Below are positions 45,203 to 54,168 of a stretch of DNA of 64,000 nucleotides, one piece after another; the first letter of the stretch is position 1, and each line of letters begins with the position of its first letter. The translations under genes were made by a program, and so were the position numbers. The DNA is from Oscillospiraceae bacterium Marseille-Q3528. GTDB taxonomy: Bacteria > Bacillota > Clostridia > Lachnospirales > Lachnospiraceae. Location: assembly GCA_018223385.1 (NCBI GenBank), contig JAGTTR010000019.1:1-64000 (forward strand), in the 5' to 3' direction. The notes beneath the pieces are model-generated. The model saw nothing but the letters and a program-made list of their open reading frames with translations. It did no database searches and had not been told where the DNA came from.

Positions 45203-46162
45203 ATGAATACAAAGAAACTTTTGTCCCTGGTATTGTCCCTGATGCTGGTATGCAGTCTGGCCGCCTGCGGTGTGAAGGGAGATAACAAGACGGCGAATAT
45301 GAATAGTAATGATGCTTCCATGACCGATGAGCCGAAAAACGCTGAGGAGGCACTCACTTTACACAAGAAGCTGCTGGAGCAGGAGAACATACTTCTTTCA
45401 GAAAATACGGAGCTCTGGGAAAAGGTTTTCATGGAAGCTGACAAGGGCATGGTCATGGTGGAGGATGGAAAAAACTACGGTGATTTCCTGCTGGACACCA
45501 TTGAGGCCATTAAGGATCAGTTCACTGCTGAGGAGTACGAGATGCTGAAGGCGTCTGCCACTAAGATCAGTGATATTGAAAAGAAGCTGACCGCGCTGGA
45601 GGAAGAATATCCGGAGGTGGCACAGCTATCTATGGACAGCGATATGAGTATGTCCGCGGACAGCGACATGAGCATGGCTTCTGATGACGGCAGCATACAG
45701 AGGTTCCCTGCCTTTGAGGGAAAGGATCTGGATGGGAACACGGTGAAGAGCGACGAACTGTTCTCAGGCAATGCTGTCACCGTGGTGAACTTCTGGTTTA
45801 CCACCTGCAACCCCTGCGTAGGCGAGCTTGCCGAGTTGGACGGGCTGAATCGCGAGCTTGCAGAGAGGGACGGCGCACTCATTGGTGTTAATGCCTTCAC
45901 GTTGGACGGTGACGAAACGGCGATTTCTGATGCAAAGGATGTACTGATGAAAAAGAACGCCACCTATCAGAACGTGTATTTTGATTCCACCGGAGAGGCC
46001 GGAAAGTTTACCACCAACATCTTTGCCTATCCGACCACCTATGTTGTGGATCGAAACGGCAACATCGTGGGTGAGCCCGTCGTGGGTGCCATCACTGAAA
46101 AGAAGCAGGGGGAGGCATTGCAAAAACTCATCGATCAAGCGCTTGCCGACGATATGGGCTGA
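45203..46162 (+). CDS. Thioredoxin-fold lipoprotein (TlpA-like)
   Basis: A 319-residue exported lipoprotein. The signal peptide ends in lipobox SLAAC (Cys21). Residues about 45-140 are helical. A Met/Ser/Asp-rich segment (MDSDMSMSADSDMSMASDD, about residues 143-161) follows, and then a thioredoxin domain with the active site TTCNPCVGEL (about residue 203) and the cis-Pro segment FAYPTTYVVD. The ATG at 45203 is chosen because GGAGG lies seven bases before it. It probably supplies electrons to the MsrAB encoded next. The Met-rich stretch could be an oxidation target or a copper-binding site. Confidence 0.9.
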   Translation: MNTKKLLSLVLSLMLVCSLAACGVKGDNKTANMNSNDASMTDEPKNAEEALTLHKKLLEQENILLSENTELWEKVFMEADKGMVMVEDGKNYGDFLLDTIEAIKDQFTAEEYEMLKASATKISDIEKKLTALEEEYPEVAQLSMDSDMSMSADSDMSMASDDGSIQRFPAFEGKDLDGNTVKSDELFSGNAVTVVNFWFTTCNPCVGELAELDGLNRELAERDGALIGVNAFTLDGDETAISDAKDVLMKKNATYQNVYFDSTGEAGKFTTNIFAYPTTYVVDRNGNIVGEPVVGAITEKKQGEALQKLIDQALADDMG

Positions 46163-46209
46163 GGAAAGAAGAGAGCGGAAAGGAGAATTCCATGGTATGA
46201 AGAGGTCCG

Positions 46210-47316
46210 GTGCTGTTGCTTACCGCGGTGTTGCTGAGTGGATGCGCTGTCTGGCAGAAAAATATACCACAGAAAACGGATGCAAAGGAAATAATCGGAC
46301 AGTCCTCTGATATGTCCGGCGAGACGTGTACGTACAGGATGGATACCACAGAAAACGTTATCTATCTGGCTGGCGGTTGCTTCTGGGGCATGGAACAGCT
46401 GATGCAGTCCATTCCCGGTGTCCTTGATGCCGAGAGCGGCTACGCTAACGGTACCGATAAAGCAGACGCAAACTACCAGACCGTCTGCAAGGGAAACACC
46501 GGATTTCGGGAGACCGTGCGGGTGGAGTATGATCCTGAACAGGTGAGTCTTGATGCCCTGCTTTTGGCTTACTTCTATGTTATTGATCCTACGGTAGAAA
46601 ACAGGCAGGGCAACGACCGGGGCAGTCAGTATCAGACCGGTGTTTACTACACAAATGATAAAGCGAAGGAGACGGTGGAGCGCATCGCGCGGATTGAACA
46701 AGGACGCAGCGGGCAGTTCTTCGTGGAGATTGGCCCGCTGAAAACCTACTATCCGGCCGAGGAGTACCACCAGAACTATCTGGAGAAGAATCCGAATGGT
46801 TACTGCCATATCCCCAGAGCGGAGATGGAACTGCTTTCCGGGCTGCGTATCGATCCGGGCAATTATAAAAAGCCTGCTGTGGAATTCATTCGTGACAAAC
46901 TGACGGAGGAGCAGTACCGTGTTACTCAGGAGAACGGCACCGAGCGCGCCTTTACCGGCGAGTTCTGGAACCAGTTCGAGAAAGGCATCTATGTGGATGT
47001 GGTCACCGGCGAGCCACTCTTTTCCTCCATAGACAAATTTGAGAGTGACTGCGGCTGGCCCGCCTTTACAAAGCCCATTGAGGAACCTTCTGTGGTGAAG
47101 CTTGAAGATTTAAGTCACGGGATGCGCCGCACAGAGGTCAGAAGCCGTACGGGAGACTCTCACCTCGGTCATGTGTTTACTGATGACCCGGCATCTCCCA
47201 ACGGTGTGCGCTACTGTATCAACAGTGCATCTCTTCGCTTTGTGCCGTATGCAAAGATGGAAGCCGAGGGGTATGGGTATCTTCTGTATCTCTTTGAGGA
47301 ATATATCTGTAAATAA
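46210..47316 (+). CDS. msrAB: Bifunctional methionine sulfoxide reductase MsrA-MsrB, lipoprotein form
   Basis: A fused reductase. MsrA carries [10 protein letters not shown] (about residues 54-63) and MsrB carries the late GDSHLGHVF and [11 protein letters not shown], whose Cys is the catalytic thiol. A hydrophobic stretch ending in LLSGC is a lipobox, so it acts outside the membrane. The start is doubtful. The ribosome site AAAGGAG (46180-46185) serves ATG 46192, which hits TGA two codons later, or ATG 46197, which reads MKRSG in another frame. The open frame begins at GTG 46210 and lacks a charged signal-peptide N-region. A one-base change near 46206-46215 would join MKRSG to the lipobox. 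Confidence 0.88.
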   Translation: MLLLTAVLLSGCAVWQKNIPQKTDAKEIIGQSSDMSGETCTYRMDTTENVIYLAGGCFWGMEQLMQSIPGVLDAESGYANGTDKADANYQTVCKGNTGFRETVRVEYDPEQVSLDALLLAYFYVIDPTVENRQGNDRGSQYQTGVYYTNDKAKETVERIARIEQGRSGQFFVEIGPLKTYYPAEEYHQNYLEKNPNGYCHIPRAEMELLSGLRIDPGNYKKPAVEFIRDKLTEEQYRVTQENGTERAFTGEFWNQFEKGIYVDVVTGEPLFSSIDKFESDCGWPAFTKPIEEPSVVKLEDLSHGMRRTEVRSRTGDSHLGHVFTDDPASPNGVRYCINSASLRFVPYAKMEAEGYGYLLYLFEEYICK

Positions 47317-47428
47317 AGATTAAAAACCAGAAGATTTGCTTGTGTCCGTAATGAATTAAGTGAAGTAAATAAAAGTATAACAAACAGGTAGTATTTGAAC
47401 TATTCTGACAAAACAGGAGGGAACGGAT

Positions 47429-48235
47429 GTGGAAGAATTAAAAGAACTGTATGAGAGTAAAAAGTATGCAGCACTGGATCGGGCATGCAGGAAGGCAGAG
47501 GCCGATGACAGTCAGGATTTTGAGGTATATTTGTACCATGCATGCGGACTGGCGGCCAGAAGTAATTTTTCTCATTTTACGATGGAGCAGGCGATTGATC
47601 TGTTTCGGAAGGCAGGAAAATGCAGTAAAGGCAATCCGGAACAGCAGCAGCTTCTGTATCATTTATTTACGGTTGAGGTGATAAAAGCCGTACAGCGTTA
47701 TGAGGATACGTTTTCCTCTGTGAGTATGACGAATGAGATTGTGGAATCTTACCGGAACAGCATGCGTCTGGCAGCAGATGCGCTGCAGGAAGCAGTTGCC
47801 CTTGGAGAGCGACTTACGCAGTTTTCTTTGGACGGGGAGAGCAGTGTGCTGTCAGCAAAAAAGCTGGCAGTGCATTGTATGGTGGAACTATGCAAAGTAC
47901 GTAAGTATGAGGTTGATATGGGGAAAGCTATTTCCAAGCGGACAAACAATGCACCTGAAGAGATTCGCAGCCGGTATGCAATTCTGTATGACAATTTGAC
48001 AGAACAAATTCAGGCAGTAGATACAGAGTATGAACCGGAGCTGATCCAGCGGGATTTTGTAAAACCGGATGAGACCAATGCCTGCCAGCTGAAGATGCCA
48101 TCAGCAGAACCCGGAGTGACAGGAGAAACCGGTGAAACAGTTGTACAGGCGGAAACTGAGAAAACAACAGAGCAAACAGAACCGGGAGAGCATTCCCGGG
48201 GACTGTTTGAATGGATGAAAGGGAAGTTTCGATGA
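47429..48235 (+). CDS. Helical protein of unknown function
   Basis: A 268-residue soluble protein, largely alpha-helical with TPR-like spacing in the first 200 residues (YAALDRACRKAEADDSQDF), then a Glu/Thr-rich disordered linker (about 225-255) and a short amphipathic end GLFEWMKGKFR. I do not recognise the family. GTG 47429 follows GGAGGGAACG. Its stop overlaps the lplA start in ATGA, so the two are coupled, which is the only hint of context. Confidence 0.7.
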   Translation: MEELKELYESKKYAALDRACRKAEADDSQDFEVYLYHACGLAARSNFSHFTMEQAIDLFRKAGKCSKGNPEQQQLLYHLFTVEVIKAVQRYEDTFSSVSMTNEIVESYRNSMRLAADALQEAVALGERLTQFSLDGESSVLSAKKLAVHCMVELCKVRKYEVDMGKAISKRTNNAPEEIRSRYAILYDNLTEQIQAVDTEYEPELIQRDFVKPDETNACQLKMPSAEPGVTGETGETVVQAETEKTTEQTEPGEHSRGLFEWMKGKFR

Positions 48236-49224
48236 TTTATCTGGAAAGTCCGTCCACAGATCCGACTTTTAATCTGGCACTGGAAGAATATGCCTTTGGA
48301 CATCTGGATCCGCAGGAGGAGTATTTTATGCTTTGGAGAAACCGTCCTTCTGTGATCATCGGAAAGCATCAGAATGCACAGCAGGAAGTCAATCTCCTCT
48401 ACGCAGAACAGCATCACATTCCCGTTGTCCGCCGTCTTTCCGGCGGCGGCGCTGTTTATCACGACCTGGATAATCTGAATTTTACTTTCATTGTGCAGGG
48501 CATGGTGCCGGAGCTGTCCATGGAACGGTTTGCGGCGCCGCTGCTGGCTGCCTGTCGGCGGTTTGGCATCCACGCCCGGGTGGAGGGGCGCAACGATGTG
48601 ACGGTGGACGGGAAAAAGATTTCCGGCAACGCCCGGTATATGGAAAACGGACGCACCATGCATCACGGTACCATTCTGCTGAAGACCGATGCGGAGACCA
48701 TGAGCCAGGTATTGCAGGTATCAGAGGATAAGATCCGCTCTAAGGGCGTATCGTCAGTGAAAAGCCGGGTGACCTCCCTTTCTGCCTGTGCGGGATATCC
48801 CATCGGGCCGGAAGAGTTTGGCTCCGTTCTTCGAAAAGAAGTGTTCGGTACTGCTTCTCCCCGGACCTATGCGTGGACGGAAGCAGATCTGGCGCAGGCG
48901 GAGCAGCTGAAAAAGCGCCGCTATGAAACGTGGGAGTGGAATGTGGGCACCTTTCCTCTCTATGAGGTGACCCGAGCCAGAAGGATCGAGGGCTGCGGCA
49001 CCGTGGAGGCCGGATTTTCCGTGCTGGGCGGGCGGATCAGCGAGATTTCCCTGCGGGGGGATTATATGGAATCCGCGCCGGTATCAGAGCTGGAGGAGCA
49101 GCTGCAGAACTGTCAGCTGGAGTTGGGAGCGCTGGAAAGCTATCTGAAAAGTGTGCATCCGGAGCAGTATATCTGCGGTCTCACGGCAGGTGTGCTGGCC
49201 CGGCTTCTCTGTGGCCTTTTGTGA
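48232..49224 (+). CDS. lplA: Lipoate-protein ligase
   Basis: A 330-residue enzyme that attaches lipoate to carrier-protein lysines using ATP. Conserved features are RRLSGGGAVYHD (about residues 72-83), GRNDVTVDGKKISGNA (about 122-137) and HHGTILL. The C-terminal accessory domain is present. No glycine-cleavage or dehydrogenase genes are adjacent. It starts in the ATGA overlap with the upstream helical-protein gene. Confidence 0.93.
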   Translation: MIYLESPSTDPTFNLALEEYAFGHLDPQEEYFMLWRNRPSVIIGKHQNAQQEVNLLYAEQHHIPVVRRLSGGGAVYHDLDNLNFTFIVQGMVPELSMERFAAPLLAACRRFGIHARVEGRNDVTVDGKKISGNARYMENGRTMHHGTILLKTDAETMSQVLQVSEDKIRSKGVSSVKSRVTSLSACAGYPIGPEEFGSVLRKEVFGTASPRTYAWTEADLAQAEQLKKRRYETWEWNVGTFPLYEVTRARRIEGCGTVEAGFSVLGGRISEISLRGDYMESAPVSELEEQLQNCQLELGALESYLKSVHPEQYICGLTAGVLARLLCGLL

Positions 49225-49324
49225 CGAAAAGGGTACGAATTTGTCTAAAAATAAGAAATAAACACACAATTTACACAATAATGTCACAAGATGCAAATAA
49301 TTTAAAAAATATTTCAAAATAGTA

Positions 49325-49353
49325 TTGACAAAATGGGGATGCTAAGATATAAT
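49325..49353 (+). promoter_or_regulatory. Perfect-consensus promoter of the noncoding unit
   Basis: TTGACA (49325-49330), 17-bp spacer, TATAAT (49348-49353). It is among the strongest sigma-A matches in the window. Predicted start near 49360. Confidence 0.85.
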
Positions 49354-49416
49354 CAAATCATCAAAAGGAAATACATAAAACAAACAGATATTTCCAAGAA
49401 GACAGAGGTGATTCCA

Positions 49417-49530
49417 ATGGGTCAGGAAGCAGAGCTTAGCCTCATCAGTTACTTTGGAAGATATGAAGTAATTGATGAGATCGACAACAACCTTCACATG
49501 GCAGAGGATAAGAGCGCAGAAGAGATGTAA
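49417..49530 (+). CDS. Possible 37-residue leader peptide
   Basis: ATG 49417 follows AGAGGTGATTCC. The product is acidic (QEAELSLISYFGRYEVID, then EIDNNLHMAEDKSAEEM), with no Cys and no signal peptide. It sits at the 5' end of the putative noncoding transcript. It may be a real small protein, a leader peptide or chance; I do not recognise it. Confidence 0.4.
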   Translation: MGQEAELSLISYFGRYEVIDEIDNNLHMAEDKSAEEM

Positions 49531-49713
49531 GAGCTTCATCTGTAAAGAAAGATGAAAGCAGGAAATGATCTTACAGAACAGGAGAAATGGAATCAGTAGT
49601 TGCCGCCATCCTCAGCAGACAGGCGAAGGAAAGACAACTGAATAAGTACATGTATTTGATATCAGTCATGGTATGCAGCTTGTACACAAACCTTCTTCCA
49701 TCATAAAATAACA

Positions 49714-49734
49714 GAAAGGAAGGTACAGACCACC
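49714..49734 (+). repeat. GGAAGGT-GACCACC motif, copy 1
   Basis: AAAGGAAGGTACAGACCACC, preceded by ATAAAAT. The other copies lie at 49766-49786 and 50128-50148. Confidence 0.7.
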
Positions 49735-49765
49735 AGATAATTAGATTTTTTATTCATAATCTGAC

Positions 49766-49786
49766 GAAAGGAAGGTACGGACCACC
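49766..49786 (+). repeat. GGAAGGT-GACCACC motif, copy 2
   Basis: AAAGGAAGGTACGGACCACC, preceded by CATAATCTGA, 52 bases after copy 1. Confidence 0.7.
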
Positions 49787-50127
49787 GGATATTTGATTGA
49801 ATGGTAAGATGAAGGAACCGTGAGAAGAGGATTGATTACCGAAGTTTATCGGAAGACGAGCTGCTCCCCCTCGAAAAAAGAGAAGTGTAACCGCCGCAGG
49901 CGGCAAACAACAGAAGCTCTGAGATGAAAGCTGTACCGCGTGCCCCGAAGTGTCCGGGGAGATAGGACAGGCGGCAGGCAGGACAGAAGATTTTCAGAAG
50001 GGAACGTTGGAGAAGCTGCCGGGGAAAGGGAAAAGCTTTTCCAGGAGGGCAGAGGGAGTCTGAAGAAAACCGGTGTATGAGATAGACCGTCTCCACAGAA
50101 CAGACAGTCATCTGTTTATAATCTGAG

Positions 50128-50148
50128 AAAAGGAAGGTATAGACCACC
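50128..50148 (+). repeat. GGAAGGT-GACCACC motif, copy 3
   Basis: AAAGGAAGGTATAGACCACC, preceded by TATAATCTGA as in copy 2; 362 bases after copy 2. Confidence 0.7.
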
Positions 50149-50230
50149 GAAATAGTAATGTTTTCAGACGGTTTGTGCATACAGGAAGCAACCAATGGAA
50201 TAAATGAGCAAATTACATAATTGATGATAG

Positions 50231-50259
50231 GGGAGCGTCCATTCGGACGCTCCCTTTTT
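50231..50259 (+). terminator. Terminator of the noncoding unit
   Basis: GGGAGCGTCC-ATTC-GGACGCTCCC followed by five Ts. Confidence 0.92.
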
Positions 50260-50389
50260 GCGAATGGTGCGACTGAACGTTGCCGATTCTCCACTTCGTA
50301 AACTCCTTGTAAATTCTTCCCCTTTTCTATGGAGTTTTTCCCCTGAAACGTGTAAAATAAAATCAAAACCTTCCGAAAGAGGTGTGTGT

Positions 50390-51943
50390 ATGCAGATTAC
50401 AACATTTGCAGGTGTTGATATTGGTTCCTACGAAGTGGGAATGAAGATTTTTGAATTATCATCCAAGTATGGCATGCGAGAGATTACCTATGTCCGTCAT
50501 CGGATCGATCTGGGAAGAGACGCCTATACGACAGGCAGGATCAGTACAGAGGTAATGGATGAACTGTGTGTCATTCTTACGGATTTTATGCATATCATGA
50601 AAGAGTACCAGGTGCAGGCGTACCGGGCCTGCGTGACCAGTGCCATCCGGGAGTCGGACAATGCGCTGATCGTGCTGGATCACATCAAGGTGCGCAGCGG
50701 CATGACGGTGGAGGCACTGAGCAATTCCGAACAGCGGTTCCTGGGTTACAAATCCATTGCCTACCAGGGCAAATCTTTTGAAAAAATGATCCAGAAGGGC
50801 ACGGCGATCTTCGATGTGGGCGGCGGAAGCATCCAGCTGTCCCTGTTTGACAAGGATCGGCTGGTGACGACGGAAAATATCCGCATGGGCATCATCCGTA
50901 TCCGGGAGCGGCTGCAGCGTCTGGAAGACCGGCCATCTTACATGGTGCCGCTCATTGAAGAGCTGGTAAACAGTGAGATCGGTGCTTTTCAGCGGATGTA
51001 TGTGAAGGACCGGGAGATCCGCAGCGTCATTCTCATCGGCGATTACATCAATTATGTGGTCAGGCGTTACCGGAAGAAGCCGGAAGGGGATACGCCCTTT
51101 GTGACGAAGGAAGAACTGATGGCGGATATGGAGCAGCTCATTGCCCTGTCTCCGGCGCAGATTGCCAAGCGGCTGGAGATCCCGGCGGAGAACGAGTCCA
51201 TGATCCTGCCGGCGCTGGTGGTATACCGGAAGCTTCTGAAGGATACCCCGGCGGAACTGATCTGGGCGCCGGGCCTGAACTTAAGCGACGGCCTGGCATA
51301 CGACTATGCGGAGCAGCATAAGATCATCCGGGGCAGCCATAATTTTGAAAATGATATCCTGGCGGCAGCAAAAAATATTGCCAAGCGCTACCAGGCAGAC
51401 CGGCCCCATGTGGCTCATGTGGCGGATCTGGCGCTGACGATCTTTGATGCCATGCGAAAACCTGCGGGGTTAAAGGACAGAGACCGACTGCTGCTGAATA
51501 TTTCCGTGCAGCTCCATCACTGCGGAAAATTCATCACCATTTCCAAGGCGCCGGAGTGTAACTATAATATCATCATGTCCACGGAGATCATCGGTCTGTC
51601 TCACAAGGAGCGGAACCTGGTGGCCAACATTGTGCGCTACGTGATCACAGATTTTGCCGGGTTTGATGAGCTGGCAGCCAAGGAAGACATCGAGGAGGAA
51701 AGTTATCTGAAGATCGCCAAGCTGGTGGCCATCCTCCGGGTAGCCAACGCCCTGGATCGCAGCCACAAGCAGAAGATCCGGGAGATGAAAGCCTCCCTGA
51801 AAGGAAGCCAGCTGGTGCTGACGGTGGATACGGACGAGGATATGACACTGGAGCGGGGACTGTTCCCGGATAAAGCGGAGTTTTTTGAAGAGGTATTCGG
51901 GATCCGCCCGGAGATCCGCATGAAAAAAAGACTGAACGGATGA
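50390..51943 (+). CDS. ppx: Exopolyphosphatase, Ppx/GppA family with HD domain
   Basis: A 517-residue protein. The N-terminal actin-like phosphatase half contains GVDIGSYEVGMKIF (residues 8-21), ACVTSAIRES (about 86) and the phosphate-binding loop FDVGGGSIQLSLF (about 140). The C-terminal half is an HD-type helical domain (NISVQLHHCGKFI). It hydrolyses polyphosphate or pppGpp. The ATG at 50390 follows AAAGAGGTG. It is directly upstream of ppk1, so synthesis and breakdown of polyphosphate are encoded together. Confidence 0.93.
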   Translation: MQITTFAGVDIGSYEVGMKIFELSSKYGMREITYVRHRIDLGRDAYTTGRISTEVMDELCVILTDFMHIMKEYQVQAYRACVTSAIRESDNALIVLDHIKVRSGMTVEALSNSEQRFLGYKSIAYQGKSFEKMIQKGTAIFDVGGGSIQLSLFDKDRLVTTENIRMGIIRIRERLQRLEDRPSYMVPLIEELVNSEIGAFQRMYVKDREIRSVILIGDYINYVVRRYRKKPEGDTPFVTKEELMADMEQLIALSPAQIAKRLEIPAENESMILPALVVYRKLLKDTPAELIWAPGLNLSDGLAYDYAEQHKIIRGSHNFENDILAAAKNIAKRYQADRPHVAHVADLALTIFDAMRKPAGLKDRDRLLLNISVQLHHCGKFITISKAPECNYNIIMSTEIIGLSHKERNLVANIVRYVITDFAGFDELAAKEDIEEESYLKIAKLVAILRVANALDRSHKQKIREMKASLKGSQLVLTVDTDEDMTLERGLFPDKAEFFEEVFGIRPEIRMKKRLNG

Positions 51944-51949
51944 GGATGA

Positions 51950-54121
51950 ATGATGAAGCAGGAGAATAGAAAAATGAGCACGGATGATTTTTTGAAACCG
52001 GAATATTACAAAAACCGGGAACTGAGCTGGATCCAATTTGACGACCGGGTACTGGGGGAGGCCAGAGACAAGACGCTGCCCCTGTTTGAACGGCTGAAAT
52101 TTCTGAGCATTTCCGCCTCCAACCTGGATGAATTTTTTATGATCCGGGTGGCTTCTCTGAAGGATATGGTCAATGCGGGTTACACGAAGAAGGATATGGC
52201 AGGTATGTCTGCCTCGGATCAGCTGGAGGCCATCAGCCAGGATGTGCATGAGCTGGTGAACGTACAGTATTCGACCTTCCTACGTTCCCTGGTTCCGGCG
52301 CTGCGCGGCGTGGGGCTGAACTTTATCAAGGAGCATGAGGATCTGCGGCCGGATCAGGCAGAATATGCGGATCGTTATTTTAAAGAAAATGTGTACCCGG
52401 TGCTGACACCCATGGCGGTGGATTCTTCCCGGCCGTTTCCGCTGGTGCGCAACAAGACGCTGAACATCGGTGCGCTGGTGCGTAAGAAGGATCAGCCGGA
52501 CAGCGAGGTGGAGTTTGCCACGGTACAGGTGCCGTCGGTGCTGCCAAGAATCGTGGAGCTCCCGGCTTCGGATGACGGGGTGCGCAGCGTGATCCTGCTG
52601 GAGGAGATCATTGAGCGGAATATTTCCCGGCTGTTTTTAAGCTACGATGTGATCTGCGCCCATCCGTACCGGGTCATGCGAAATGCCGACCTGACCATCG
52701 ACGAGGATGAGGCCGCCGACCTTCTGAAGGAGATCCAGAAGCAGCTGAAACGGCGGCAGTGGGGCGAGGTCATCCGTCTGGAAGTGGAAGACCGGATGGA
52801 GAAACCGCTCTTTAAGATTTTGAAAAAAGAATTCCATGTCCATGAGTCGGAGGTCTACAAGATCAACGGGCCGCTGGATCTGACTTTTGCCATGAAGCTG
52901 TATGGTCTGAAGGGTTATGAGGAGCTGAAAGCGCCTGCCCATGAGCCTCAGCCGGTACCGGAGACCATGACAGAGGAGAGTATTTTTGATCAGATCCGTC
53001 ATGGCGATATTCTGCTGCACCATCCGTATCAGAGCTTTGATCCGGTGGTGGGCTTTGTGAAGCAGGCGGCGCGGGATCCCCAGGTGCTGGCCATCAAGCA
53101 GACGCTGTACCGGGTCAGCGGCAATTCTCCGATTATCGCGGCACTGGCCCAGGCGGCAGAGAACGGTAAGCAGGTCAGCGTGCTGGTGGAGCTGAAAGCC
53201 CGTTTTGATGAGGAAAACAATATCGTGTGGGCGAAGATGCTGGAAAAAGCAGGCTGCCATGTGATCTATGGTCTGGTGGGGCTGAAAACCCACAGCAAGA
53301 TCACCCTGGTGGTGCGCCGGGAGGAGGAGGGCATCCACCGGTACGTCCATCTGGGTACCGGCAACTACAACGATGCCACCGCCAAGCTGTACACGGACTG
53401 CGGACTTCTGACGTGTTCCCCGGCCATCGGCGAGGATGCCACGGCCGTATTCAACATGCTTTCCGGTTATTCGGAGCCCATGTCCTGGAACAAGCTGACA
53501 TTGGCGCCGCTCTGGCTGCGGGATAAGTTCCTGGAGCTCATCGGCAGAGAGCGGGACAATGCGAGAAACGGCCATCCGGCCCGGATCATTGCCAAGATGA
53601 ATTCCCTCTGCGACCAGGAGATCATTGCGGCGCTCTATGAGGCATCGGCGGCCGGGGTACAGATCGACCTCATCGTCCGGGGCATCTGCACGCTGCGGGT
53701 GGGCATTCCCGGTGTTAGCGAAAATATCCGGGTGCGTTCCATCGTCGGCAATTTCCTGGAGCATGCCAGAATCTTTTATTTCCTGAACAACGGCCAGGAA
53801 GATGTGTATATGGGAAGTGCGGACTGGATGCCGCGAAACCTGGATAAACGGGTGGAGATCATGTTCCCCATTGAGGATCCTGACAAAAAGGCTGAGGCCA
53901 TTCACATTCTGGAAATCCAGCTGGCGGATACGTGCAAGGCCCATCTGCTCATGCCGGACGGCAATTATGAGAAGGTGGACCGCCGGGGCAAGGCGGCGCT
54001 GATCGCCCAGGATTATTTTGTGGAAGAGGCAAAAGAAAAGGCGAAGAAAAAACAGGAACCGGATGAGACCCATGACCGGGTATTTGTTCCGGAGGAACCC
54101 GTCCCGGATGTGGAAGATTAA
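51950..54121 (+). CDS. ppk: Polyphosphate kinase 1
   Basis: A 723-residue PPK1 that polymerises the gamma phosphate of ATP. Signature segments are NRELSWIQFDDRVL near residue 22, the SASNLDEFFMIR loop, and the histidine motif GLKTHSKITLVVRRE (about residue 445), whose His is autophosphorylated, followed by HLGTGNYNDATA. It starts seven bases after the ppx stop; ATGs at 51950 and 51953 are both possible. Confidence 0.96.
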   Translation: MMKQENRKMSTDDFLKPEYYKNRELSWIQFDDRVLGEARDKTLPLFERLKFLSISASNLDEFFMIRVASLKDMVNAGYTKKDMAGMSASDQLEAISQDVHELVNVQYSTFLRSLVPALRGVGLNFIKEHEDLRPDQAEYADRYFKENVYPVLTPMAVDSSRPFPLVRNKTLNIGALVRKKDQPDSEVEFATVQVPSVLPRIVELPASDDGVRSVILLEEIIERNISRLFLSYDVICAHPYRVMRNADLTIDEDEAADLLKEIQKQLKRRQWGEVIRLEVEDRMEKPLFKILKKEFHVHESEVYKINGPLDLTFAMKLYGLKGYEELKAPAHEPQPVPETMTEESIFDQIRHGDILLHHPYQSFDPVVGFVKQAARDPQVLAIKQTLYRVSGNSPIIAALAQAAENGKQVSVLVELKARFDEENNIVWAKMLEKAGCHVIYGLVGLKTHSKITLVVRREEEGIHRYVHLGTGNYNDATAKLYTDCGLLTCSPAIGEDATAVFNMLSGYSEPMSWNKLTLAPLWLRDKFLELIGRERDNARNGHPARIIAKMNSLCDQEIIAALYEASAAGVQIDLIVRGICTLRVGIPGVSENIRVRSIVGNFLEHARIFYFLNNGQEDVYMGSADWMPRNLDKRVEIMFPIEDPDKKAEAIHILEIQLADTCKAHLLMPDGNYEKVDRRGKAALIAQDYFVEEAKEKAKKKQEPDETHDRVFVPEEPVPDVED

Positions 54122-54131
54122 CAGAAGAGGC

Positions 54132-54168
54132 AAACTGCCTGCTGAGATTATTTCAGCAGGCAGTTTTT
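54132..54168. terminator. Shared terminator of ppk and the Cof-type gene
   Basis: AAACTGCCTGCTGA pairs with TCAGCAGGCAGTTT. It overlaps the 3' end of the minus-strand gene and works in both directions. Confidence 0.85.

Larger units (their letters stand above)
49360..50259 (+). ncRNA. Candidate ~0.9-kb structured noncoding transcript
   Basis: It runs from the consensus promoter at 49325-49353 to a strong terminator at 50231-50259, with no gene except a 37-codon open frame at the start. The body has three copies of an AAAGGAAGGTAYRGACCACC motif and several hairpins: GCCGC/GCGGC near 49893, CCCCG/CGGGG near 49945-49960, and a GGAAAAGCTTTTCC palindrome near 50028-50041. I cannot match it to tmRNA, 6S, SRP or RNase P. 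Transcription is inferred. Confidence 0.55.

Noticed and set aside
49714..50148. The three AAAGGAAGGTA... repeats as a CRISPR array.
   Set aside because: Only three copies, unequal spacing (52 and 362 bp), no palindromic repeat and no cas gene.
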